A DNA stretch of 64,000 bases from Asterochloris sp. CNOR1 (taxonomy: Eukaryota > Chlorophyta > Trebouxiophyceae > Trebouxiales > Trebouxiaceae): the NCBI GenBank assembly GCA_963969365.1, contig OZ017747.1, forward strand, positions 1,674,001 to 1,738,000, read 5' to 3'. The translations under genes and the position numbers were made by a program. Position 1 is the stretch's first letter. Each line of letters opens with the position of its first letter. The notes beneath the pieces were generated by a model that was not told the origin of the DNA, ran no database searches, and saw only the letters and a program-made list of their open reading frames with translations. Positions 23,979 through 34,500 of the stretch are shown here, one piece after another.

Positions 23979-26900
23979 CTAGCCAATGACTGTTTGCCTC
24001 GTGCCGTTGACCACTGTTGTACCAGCAGGAGAGGATCCCGTGCCAGGTGTGGAGGGAGAAGAGGGCTCTGCCGTGACCGGGGGAGGGGATGGCGGGTCAA
24101 TGTCTGTGCGCTGGGTCCCATCACTGCCGGGAGGGGGGGCTTCAGCGGAGGGGTCTGCTGTCAGCTGGCAGTTCGCGGCGCAGAGACTGGTCAGCTCAGT
24201 GGTGGAGGGAGTGTGAGAGAGCCGCACGCTGGGGGACGCGCCCTGCAGGCATACAGCGATGTCTTGCAGTGCACCTGAGAGCTGAGTTGCAATGGTTTGA
24301 GCTACCGCCCCAGGCTGTTGTTGAGGGTGTCTACAGTTCGCTAGGAGATGGATTCACACGCCAGTCTGGTGCCATGCACGGTGAAGGCTTCCCAGCACCC
24401 CAAGCAGCCATCAACGTGAAGCAACGAGTGCCATAGTGTTTTACTTGACGCCAATGGCGTTTGCCCTGTGGCCTGCCAAAATGCACACCTGGGGGCACCG
24501 CAGTGCTGCTGTGCCCTTGCCAGCCACATTGCTATGCAGTTGCCCGAGCGCACACCTGAGGGCATCGCAACGCTGCTGTGCCGTTGCCAAAGGTGAAGAC
24601 GCCGCAGTTGGGGGTGGGCGGCACCGCTGACGCCGTGCTGTTGCATGTCCAGTAGGGCACGTCCAGGCAGGCAAAGTCCTGGCACCACTCGCAGTCCTGG
24701 GCGATGCTGGTCCCGTCAATCTGAATGCCTACGACGCCCACAGCCAGGATGCCAACGATCGCTGCAGCTGCTGCCATCTGGAGGGCGACAACAGCTGCTT
24801 TGCCAGCCTGGGACCTGCCGCCCTGCAGGTGCAGGGGACCCAACCAGGGTGCTGGCAGGAACTATATCTCCCTGTCTGTTACTAGTTGCACAGCAGCAGT
24901 TGCTTGTATGGCTGAGGCAGCAACAGGTCAGGCTTTTTCTGACAAGCACACAGGCAGCCTCTGCAACTGGGACCCATTGCTACCAGCATCTGCCACACTG
25001 GTCTCTGACGACAGGGTAACTCAGCGCAGGGCAAGCATTTACACGGCTCTGTGGCGATAGGTCAAGCATCAGCAGTGTGGAGTGTGGAATGACACGGCGC
25101 TCACCTTGTCCTGCAAGCAAAAGACTGTTGCCCAGAGGAAGCCCAGCACCAGACCAGCGATGTGCAGCCAGTTGTTAAGAAGTGGGGCAAAGCCAATCAG
25201 GATGAGCACAGCTGCATTGAGCACCAGCAGAGGCCAGGTTACCCACTGCCGGATGTAGACGTGCCAGTTGATCAGCTGCTCAGCCCAGGCGCCGCCTGCA
25301 GCAGGGCAGCACACAAACCTCAGTGTGACAGCTTGTTCAGCTGCTGAAGCAATGGCAGGCCTCAGAAGCGGAGGCATACCTGACCTGATCAGGCATCACT
25401 GCAGCAGCAGGGCAGCATGCCAGTACTGCAGCAATGTCTCTTGAGCAGCATGATGCACACACTGCTGCTGCCGACAGCCTTCTCAGCTGGGAGCAGCGAT
25501 GCCCACCAGCACAGACAGGCAGCGCTGAGGCACATTCAGCAGCCATGCTGAGCGCAGCAAGCAGCAGGCACGCAGCACAGCCAGGCGTAGCAGCAGCATG
25601 GCGCCTTGTGGCGGAGCGGCGCCGACACCACCTGCGCTGTAAGGTAAAGGTCTTTCTTTACCGTCTATGTGGCCTAAAGGACTCACCAACAAGGGCGCAG
25701 GCACCGCCGCCAGCTGCCACTGCCACCAGCTCAGGGGCCAGGTTGACGGAGACCAGGCCCCCACCCACAGCCCCCAGCATGTACAGCGCTGGGATGTTCA
25801 GGCCTGGGTGGGGCAGCACGCGCGCGAGGGATCGCCCAAAAGTCCAGACCGCCATGTCGCACAGAAACAGGTGAATGATGCCTGCAGCACGTTGCACAGC
25901 GTCAAGGGCTGTTGGGGATGCCCGTGCATGTGCAGGCGCCAGCTCGTGCTGAACTTGGCTGTGCTCCACTCGCCTGTCACTTTGTCAGCAACACGCTGTC
26001 AGACAAAGCCAGCTGGCTGAAAGTGGCATCACACAGATAACACTGCACTAAGCACGCAAAGCACTCGTGGAGGAAGCCCCAGCCAGACAGCACCAGCAGA
26101 AAGGCCTCTCAGGGGCAAGCAGATAAGAGATTATCAGGCTTTGCAGGAGTCAAGACCTGCTTGGCAGGGCACCACCAGTGCCTGTCCATCCCCCAGGCTG
26201 CTGGCAGCCACACCAGCACACAGCGCGCACTCAATGTGTCAGAACACCATAACCAGCCTGGGCATCAATGCAGCGCTGTTCAGAGCCGTCAGTGCAGCGC
26301 ACCTGCCACCAGGAAGGGCGAGGCCAGCAGGCGCCACCATTGGTGCTGGCTCCCCGCGATCCTGTCGCGTTCCAGAGCCCCCAGACGCATCAAAGGGCCT
26401 GCTGAGGTCCCTCCAAGTGGGTTCTCATGCAGGGGCACAAGAGACCAGCCCCCAAACCACATGGCAATGATAAAGAGGACTATGTAGGCAGCTGTGCAGG
26501 CGTAGAGGGTGACGTGGAAAGGCGAATAGGTGTGCTCCCAGGCATTTGCCTCTGAACGTTGGCAGTGGGCTCTGTGGCCAGAGGGGCTGCAGGGGAGCAG
26601 CAGGTTCATGGTTGATCAGTGCATGACGCAACTGCTTGACCTGTGCAGTGAGGTGGCGGAGACGGCCGTGCAGGCCACAGTGTGCCATGTTGCTCGCAAA
26701 TGTGGAGAGGTCTATTGGGTGGCCTGAGGGCTGCATGGGCGCCGCCACTATGTTTAATGTAGGCTAGGGTGGTGCAGGAATGCAACAGGCTGTTGCACGA
26801 CTGACTCAGGCAGCAGCACACGGCAGTCTGGATTGATGCCAGCCTGCAAGCCAGTGGCTGATGCCACAAATTTGCTGCAATGCAGCAGCGTACTGCGCAA

Positions 26901-28195
26901 GCAGAAGGGGTGCCTCACCAGGCTGGCTGCTGGTGCCAGGCCGGCTGCTGGTACATGGGATTGGCAGTGACCTGGGGCCCTCCAGTGCCCCTGTCGGGTG
27001 GCTGCTGCTGGCGGCCTCTCCTACCCCTGCAGGACCGCACCAAGCAGTGAGCTGAACCAGCTGGTGTCAGCAGGGAACGCCCCGGATACACTCTTCCTCC
27101 CATCTCAGGAAAGCACCCCGCTATGCGAATGACAAGTCAGCTGCCCAACACCCAGCGCAACTGCAGCACATGGCTGACAACAGGGCTGGACGACGTAGAC
27201 AGTGGGCACGGTGAGCAAACCACAGTGCCAGAGCCACGAACCACCCAGCGTGCTGCAGTGTGTGCCACACTGAAGGCTGACCTGCGTGCCCGCGACATCT
27301 CCTCCTCCTGTAACCGCAAGGCTAGTGCCAGGTCAGGGTCCATCAGGGGCTGGCTGCACTGCCGCTGGGGAGCTGCGAAGTCGTCCTCAGGTGGAATGGG
27401 CTTCAGGCGGCCATCTCTGCCCTGCAGCAGAGTCCAGCAGTGTGCGTCTGCAGCTGGAGGCAGAAAGAGCGTCTCAGGCCCAGTGCTGATGTCCTGAACA
27501 CTGCAAAGTGGGTCTGCAAAGGGCTAGCCTCAGCAGTGCCTGGTGCTCTGCCAGGCACAACTGCAGCAGAGATCCCGTCGTAGGGGGACTGCAGGTCGCT
27601 TTTGCAGGGCGCATCACCCTGCCGGGGGCCTCTGCCTGGTGCCAGCACGCCCTCCCTGCCGGGTGAGGGGCAATCTTAGGCTCTCTGGCATCACCCACCA
27701 GCATCCACTCTGCGTTGCGTTGTGCCCAATCCTCGATGGATTTGCGCATGGCCAGGTTGGAGGTGAGCGCCACGAGGCGCTGTAGGGCCAGCCCTGTGGC
27801 TGGGCACAGCAGGTTGCCTTGGCTGAGCCAGCGCTCAATGTACCTTCGCTCGTACCTGCAGGGCACCATGCGCGGCGGTGAGTGGGGGAGGCAGCCACAG
27901 GTGATGGTGGGACGGGATGCCTCACACATGTGCGTGGCGCTGCCATGCTGAGCTGCCTCACATAGGTGTGTGGAATCCCTGTGCAAAGTTACTGCATATC
28001 AGGAATGATATGGCCCCCGACCTGCATGCCAGCTGTCTTTGCATTGCTCATGTCTCAGCAGCATGATCTGTGCCACTGGGCACTGCCAGCTGCTGCATCT
28101 CACGTTTGACCGGTGGGCAGCAGCACAGGATCCCTGAACACGCGGAAGCTGATGGGACAGAAGAAGCTGTCAGGTGCCCCGATGTCTGCTGCCAT
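23979..28195 (-). CDS. U-box / UIM-like / rhomboid pseudoprotease fusion, 592 aa (alternatively two adjacent genes)
   Basis: Nine minus-strand exons stay in phase from ATG 28195 to the stop at 23979: 28104-28195, 27618-27855, 27282-27421, 26919-27026, 26303-26586, 25687-25881, 25105-25295, 24556-24822, 23979-24242 (1779 nt). Exons 1-2 encode a U-box (FFCPISFRVFRDPVLLPTGQ, then YERRYIERWLSQGNLLCPAT), the E2-binding fold of E3 ligases. Exon 3 has a ubiquitin-interacting-like helix DPDLALALRLQEEE (137-150). Exon 4 is a linker (NPMYQQPAWHQQPA). Exons 5-8 are a rhomboid membrane domain: TM1 near 216-238, QWWRLLASPFLVAGIIHL, and NNWLHIAGLVLG with the TM6 His397. The catalytic serine of GxSG is Gly345, so proteolysis is not expected. 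A Cys-rich loop (DCEWCQDFACLDVPYWTC) recalls plant rhomboid-like proteins. The chain may be one ER/Golgi membrane E3, or two genes joined by my model; the exon 3-4 junction is the weak point. Confidence 0.68.
24484..24595 (-). repeat. Echo of rhomboid exon 8 3' edge with its donor
   Basis: Plus-strand 24484-24522 (CACACCTGGGGGCACCGCAG...) matches 24551-24589 (CACACCTGAGGGCATCGCAA...) at 34 of 39 positions, 67 bp apart. On the minus strand both read GTAALRCPQ followed by GTGTGC, so the intronic copy keeps the donor site. Confidence 0.75.
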
Positions 28196-28285
28196 CACAT
28201 CGAAGTCAACGTCTGTACCAGGCCCCACCCCTGCGTGGGCAGCAGAAGCTCAGGATCTTGCAGGACGCTCAGGCAAATTGGGCAG
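28109..28285 (-). repeat. Degenerate second copy of the U-box N-terminal segment
   Basis: About 122 bp upstream of the true U-box start, minus-strand 28285-28231 reads CPICLSVLQDPELLLPTQG. This parallels the coding CPISFRVFRDPVLLPTGQT at 28160-28104. It lies before the chosen ATG and has no good donor site, so it looks like a non-coding duplicate in the 5' flank or UTR. Confidence 0.7.
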
Positions 28286-29619
28286 GCCTGCCTCTGCAGG
28301 GTCCTGCTCCCACATCGCACACTATCTGTCATTGCAGGCCGCCCTTGTACAGGTCTACATTCAGGCATCAGCACATGACCGGGCGTCAGCACTGTCTAAG
28401 CACCTGGCACTGAGTCTGCCGCTGCCGCTGCCGGCGGAAGGGCAGCTCCAACCTCTGCCATCCAGTGTGCGGCCAGGGCATGGTCGCCTTTGGCCCTGGC
28501 CAGCAGATTCCGCCAGAGTGACGCATCGCCTGCAGCAGGAGAGATGTGCATTGCCGCAGCTCACAGGAAGAGGCTCCCCAGAACCCAATTACACAAGTCA
28601 GCAGCACTGAAAGTTTTCGCACTGACTTGCATGAGCCCAGGCAGACTGGAGTGGGGGTCAAGCCGCATTGCAGGCAAAGCCATGCATGCAGAGCTGCAGC
28701 ATGTCGCAGCAGGGCCACCTTATGCAACAAAAACCTAGCTGACCTGCTGAATCCTGTTCACTGGCCTCAACCGATTGTGTTCTTGAGGGCCCCTGTGAAC
28801 TGTTGCCACCAGTCACCAGTGGTGCCTCCAGATCTACACAGCAGCTCAAGCAATGTCAGATCACACACTGTCAGCTTAACTGCAAGGCCAGCTCACAGGC
28901 TGGCAGCCAGACACTCAGGTCAGCAAATAGGCTGTCAGGGCAACCACAGGTTTGCGCTCAGGGGTTTTGGATGATGTACTCCGAGCCACGGCAGTGACCT
29001 GAGGCGTAAGTGCTGTGCGGGATGCTGTGCAGGCTGTTGCAGGGGCTCATGCCCTTCTGACTTGCACCAAACCTCCACAGCTGTCACAGATAGTTGTCAC
29101 CATCAGGGGTGAAGCAGGTCTTACCACCAGTGGAGAGCCGCGGCAGATCCATGGGAGGAGCTGTTGGCGTGGATGGACAGTCCTCCTGCCCTGGGGGATT
29201 GTCTGCTGGCATCTGAAGAAATGGGCTGGCCGTTGTAAATGCGGATGACAGCAGCACCTTTGATTGCCACCTTAGGCCCTGATGACCATCAGGAGCTCAT
29301 TGCTTCCTTTTGAACCTTGTGCACTCTGCATCGCACCCGCCATCTGGCATCTGGCTCAGCCTCCACCGCTGCCCGCAGCTGAGCTCAACACAGTCAGACT
29401 GCCTGTTGATCTGCCGACATGAGCGGCAGAAATCGCTTGATTGCTCTTCTCAGACTGATCAGAGCCCATGCCCCACCTTCCTGGGTCAAGGAGTCTGGTA
29501 TGTTTGGTGGAGCCCAGATCAGGTGAGGGCTGGCAGGGAGCATGTGAGGTCGCTCAAATGACAAGCTGAGGAGGAGTCGACTGTGCAGGCTCCAGACAGG
29601 CCAGCACGCGTCATGGCAG
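28196..29619. other. Intergenic: 5' flanks of the U-box and PTGES2-like genes
   Basis: Apart from the U-box echo, no exon can be supported. The first exon or exons of the PTGES2-like gene (N terminus and start codon) should lie in the right-hand part, but I could not identify them. Confidence 0.4.
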
Positions 29620-31478
29620 GGGTTTCTGCCAAGCCTCTCGGCTGGGTTGGTGGTTGCAGCAGCATATGCAGGCGGCCAGCTGAACAAGGCCCATGCAGAT
29701 CAAGGCCCAAGAGCAGAGTCTCTCATAGCAGAGGTGACGGTATGTGCTGAGTACATTAGGCCACATCCTGCACCTGGCCATGGCCAGCGGACGATCAGCT
29801 GAAGCAGCCAACCCCTGCCCCTGCAGGTTGTGCCAATTGACCCCTACGTCAGGCCTGCAGAAACCCATGGCCTCCCGCGACAAGTCATTCTGTACCAGTA
29901 TGAAGTGTGTCCATTCTGCAATAAAGTGAAGGCATTCCTGGACTACAACAAGGTGGGCAATACCCTTGCTCTGACGGCTTTGCCATCACGGCAGCAAGAC
30001 TATTGGCGCGGAAGGCACTCTGACGGTCGTGGCCGCCTCAGCAGATAGCAGCCCTGCTACATCGTTTGCAGATCCCCTACATGAAAGTGGAGGTGAACCC
30101 CCTGACCAAAAAAGAGCTGAAGGGCACTGGCATGAAGAAGGTGCCGGTGGTCTTGCTGGACGGCGAACTTATGGCAGACAGCTCTGCCATCATCAGCAGA
30201 CTGGCAGCTGAGGTGGAAGCTTCAGCAAGCAGCAGGTGGGCCTGCCAGCACAGCAACGCCCCAGAGCGGGTGAAGCATGCGCGTCCTGCTGCTGTGGGCA
30301 GTGCTTGCAGGGCTGCTGGACTTGCCGTGCATGGCAGAAGCAAGGCCATTTGTATACCTGCCATGGACCTGTGGTAGCAGGCCATAGGCAAAGTTGCCAC
30401 AGGGCAGTCCAGCGGATCATCTTGCAACCCTGCTGCATTCAAGCCACTGCGAGAGACCAATGCCTGTGCTGCAGCAGGAGCCAGGAGGAGCAGCAGCCGA
30501 GGGGCTCCTGGTGGTGGCCCTTTGGCGGCAGCAGGAGCAGCCCACAGGAGGCTGCTGCTTTGCCGTCAGCACAGATTGCGGTGCAGCAGCTGACCAGGCA
30601 TGAAGGCGGCGCAGCGCAGCAGCCGCAGTCGCCTCACCCTGTACCAGGCAGCATGACTCCCAGAGAGGAGGAGGCTTACTGGCGGGAGTGGGTGGACCGT
30701 AGGTCAGCCTGACATGCATGCAATTCTGCAATGCAATAATGGCTTGGAGCGCGGCCACAGGCAGCATTGTGCGAGGCACCCGGCACCTGGCCCATCCAAT
30801 TGATGGCACTGGCCCAACCTGTTCAGTCAAAGAGCACAGGAAGGCACCATCTTAGACTGCGTTTGCAGATTACAGAAAGCACTGGCATGTCAGATGCAGA
30901 AGCAACCAACATGCGTGGCTGCCTGCAGGTTTGTGAAGGTTGTCACCGTGAACATCTACCGCACTGCGCACGAATCCTTCCAGACCTTTGACTACATTGC
31001 AGACACAGGCAACTTCAGGTGAGCCCTCGCAAGAGGCACTGCCACGGCTGCTGGGCGTGCCTGGCAGCAGTGCTCTCATCGCTGCCCCTTGGCCCTGCAC
31101 AGCACCCCAGTGGCAACTGGCCCCTGCTGCCTCTGCAGCTGGTGGGAAGCTGAGTCGGCCAGGGTGGTGGGTGCAGCCATGATGTGGGGCATCTCAGGGC
31201 GGCTTGTCAAGAAATATGGCATTCAGGGAGACCTGCGGGAAGAGCTCTATGCAGCCGCTGAGGAGTGGGTGGCAGCCCTGGGCGGGCGGGACTTCATGGG
31301 TGGCGCCTCCCCAAATCTGGCAGATCTGGCTGTCTTCGGGGTCTGCAGAAGCATCACAGGCTTTGACACCTTCATGGATCTCATGCACCAGACCAGCATC
31401 AGTGCCTGGTATGAGCGCATGTTCAAGGCTGTTGGGCGCAGCTCTGCCATCTCAGACCCCCTTCAAGTGAAGAGCTGA
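29620..31478 (+). CDS. PTGES2: Prostaglandin E synthase 2-like glutaredoxin/GST membrane protein, 5' end unresolved
   Basis: Homologue of microsomal PGE synthase 2, conserved also in plants and algae where its substrate is unclear. Seven exons sum to 1059 nt (352 aa): 29620-29733, 29827-29952, 30072-30235, 30478-30702, 30929-31018, 31139-31478; the first exon (GFLPSLSAGLVVAAAYAGG) is probably the end of the N-terminal membrane segment. The glutaredoxin-like domain has VILYQYEVCPFCNKVKAFLD with a CPFC active site, then EVNPLTKKELK, KKVPVVLLDGE and DSSAIISRLA, all diagnostic. The GST-like C domain has NIYRTAHESFQTFDYIADTG, FMGGASPNLADLAVFGVCRS and ISAWYERM. An Arg/Gln/Ser-rich insert (30478-30640) separates the halves. 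A start codon was not found in the listed exons. The stop lies only 113 bp before the amine oxidase start. Confidence 0.88.
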
Positions 31479-31591
31479 CTTGTTGAGCCTGAATCTGAAT
31501 GCGCATTCGGAAACCCAAAGCCAGTTGCAAAAGCTCGCTACTCTGCACTGCGTGTGCTGCGCATCTTGTCACAAGCCCATCTCGCCAGGGG

Positions 31592-34500
31592 ATGCTCAGC
31601 AGCAGGGTCCCTCATGAATTTCCAGTAGGCCGAAATGCTGTCAAGCCGGGTGCCCCGTCTTCTGTGGTGAATAATCTCCTCACACTTTTAAGCAGTAATG
31701 TGCCCAGGCAGCAAGGGCCATACAGAGCCCTTGGCACAGAGAGGCCCCACCCTTTGGACCAGCTGACAGCTGAGGAAGTCCAGACAGCCGCAGATTGCTG
31801 CAATGCTCATGCAGGCCAGCAGGGCCTGCACAATCTCCGATTCAATGCAGTTAGCCTCATGGTAGGCCAGTCAGCAAAGCTGGGTCAGCCCTCCATCGGG
31901 AGCCTGGGCACCTGATCTGTCCCTTCCCATGTCCTGCAGGAGCCTAGCAAGGCTGAGCTGCTGGCCTACGAGGCTGCAGCGATGCAGAGTGACGCCCCCC
32001 AGCGCAAGGCGACTGCCATTCTGCAGCTGCCCCAAGGAGACACGGTGGTGGAGGCCATTGTTGACCTCACAGCCGAGCCGGCAACGTTGATCTCATGGGA
32101 ACAGGTGCCTAGGGCATTGACTTGTCAAGGTGCTGCATATCTTTGCCTGGCGGTCTGCTGAGCCATGTGCTGCATGTTGACAGCTCCCAGGTGCCTGCGG
32201 AAAGCTTGATCACAGCTCACGCAGATATCACATGGTTGCGGCTGATCTCTGGCGAAGACTAAAATCAGTTCCTGTGGCTGTCAAGCCACTACGCCGCAGA
32301 TGTGAGCTCAGCTTTCAGGCTGGGCAGGCAATGGGAACCACCTGCTGCATCCCGTGGCAGCTGTGACCTCCGAAGTTGCCCAGGACGGTGGCTCAGGCTC
32401 ATGGCGCAAGAGCATGTGCCTTCTCAGCTGCATCACGTGGGCTGCAGCGACCAGTTGTGAAGCCCCACATGGTGTCTGGTCCTGCTGCAGACCGTGGTAG
32501 CTTTGCCAGCAAGGCCCCTGACCAGCCCATCTTGCAGACCGTGGTAGCTTTGACGGCAAGGCCCCTGACCGGCCCATCTTGCGCCTGAGCTGCAGTGTAA
32601 TGTAGACGGGATGCCTTCAATGACTGAAAGTGGCCTGTGACCCTGCAGGCGCCTGCTGGCAGCCCATGCTTTTCATGAATGCCACCTTGTGCAGATCCTT
32701 GCCAGAAAACGTGGCTCAATCGCTTCTGGTTGTGGTGCAGGTGCCAGGGGTGCAGCCCATGGTCTCCATGGACGACACCCTGGAGTGCGAGGATATTGTG
32801 AAGGCTGATAGCAGTGTGCGCAGGATGCTGGCAGAACGCTATGGGATCACAGACATGGCTAGCATTGCTGCTGATCCCTGGTACTATGGCGATCGCACAG
32901 GTGCGCAAAATCGCAGCCCTTTCCGAGGTGACTGTTGTGGATGTGCTGCCAAGGTGCTCCTCTGGCTTGGACTTACAGCCCATCCATCTGCTGGGCGACG
33001 GCACCTAACTATGGCAGTTACACAGCTGTGGAGACTGCGGCCCCACCTGAGCCAGATGCCAGATGCAGCCAATGTCAGGCTTCTGGGTGTTTGTGATGGC
33101 TGTGGTCTAAAGCTGCCTGGTTCCAGAGACGCTGCACAGGCCTGTCATTGGCATCTGAATGCAACAGACCTGCTGCAAGGACACTCCTTTACCGTTGCCC
33201 CAACACCTGCTGGATGCTGGCCCAGCTGTGACATGCTCCTCCTCAGTTTGTTTCACCAGGCATCAGCTCGCCTGTATGCTGGCGCCCCACGCCTGCCGTG
33301 CCAGACGCCGCTGCGTGCTTATGGCCCCCACCTTGTGCGCCTGCTGCAGCTGATGACCACATGCTGCGGGCTGCGGGAGGGAAGCCGGGGCGCTACATGC
33401 AGTGCTTCATGTATGTGCGCAGCTGCCCCGAGGACAACCACTATGCCCACCCTCTGGACCTGGTGGTCGTCCTGGACATGAACACCAAGCAGGTGAGCCC
33501 CTGCTGCCTCACCTGGCTGGCTGCTTCAGCTGGCTATGCAGCCTCAGCTGGCTGTGATACAGGGGTGCGTCAGGCACGCCAGATCTGTGTTCAGCAGGCG
33601 TGCACGTGTCCCCTGCAGGTCAGGCCTGTTCCGCACTGGCCACATCCTCGTCACGAGTCCTTTATGAGGTTCTCTGCAGCACAGCTGATGGCACAGCTGG
33701 TGCTATCGCCAACTCCCTCTCAATGCGGCAGTCTTGCAATAGCTTTTGCCCTGTGTAGGTGCTTGAGTTCATTCACCACGATGGGCCGCCCCCAGCGCTG
33801 CCCCCGCTGAACTCCAACTTCCATGCCAAGCTGGTGGATCAGGAGCGTGGCTTCAGGTGAGCACGCCATGCAATCGCAGGAGGGTGTTTGGTGCTGGCTG
33901 CCGGTGCTTGAATGACTCAGGTACTGATGGCGCAGAGGAGCTGACCTTCTTGCAGCAGGGCAGGGGCTGGCTGGGACCAGGCCCCTGCTAACTGCTATGC
34001 GACGTAAGGTACTGTTGTAGGGTGTAGGGATGGTGGGTTCCGGCAAACACCAGAGATCGTCTCTCTATCCATGCCGAGCAGTTTCTGCTAGTGCTGCTCT
34101 GCTCAACGCTGCAGCAGCATTGCAGAGACACTGCTGAATGTCATGGGTGACTGACTTGCAGGACGGGGCTCAAGCCCCTGAATGTGACACAGCCTGAGGG
34201 GCCCAGCTTCCATGTGGAGGGCAGCCATGTGAGCTGGCAGAAGTGGGAGATGCGCATTGGCTTCAACTACAGGGAGGGGCTGGTGCTGCACAATGTCGGG
34301 TAAGTGGCAGAGGCTTCTAGGCCTGAGGCAGGCCATGTCCACATTCCTCCAGGCTGCTCCACAACATTGTGTCACTGGCACTGTATGTTTGCCCACATCT
34401 GAGGCTCAGGTGCTGGTTTGCACCAATCTAGAACTTGGCGCGATACACAATAAGGGTCTATGCATCATTGCTGCCTGCAAAGTTGAGTCATTGTGCCCTG

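Noticed and set aside
27117-27216. Plus-strand exon-like stretch (ANDKSAAQHPAQLQHMADNR)
   Set aside because: Flanked by AG and GT but isolated, antisense to the U-box/rhomboid intron, and without partner exons or homology.
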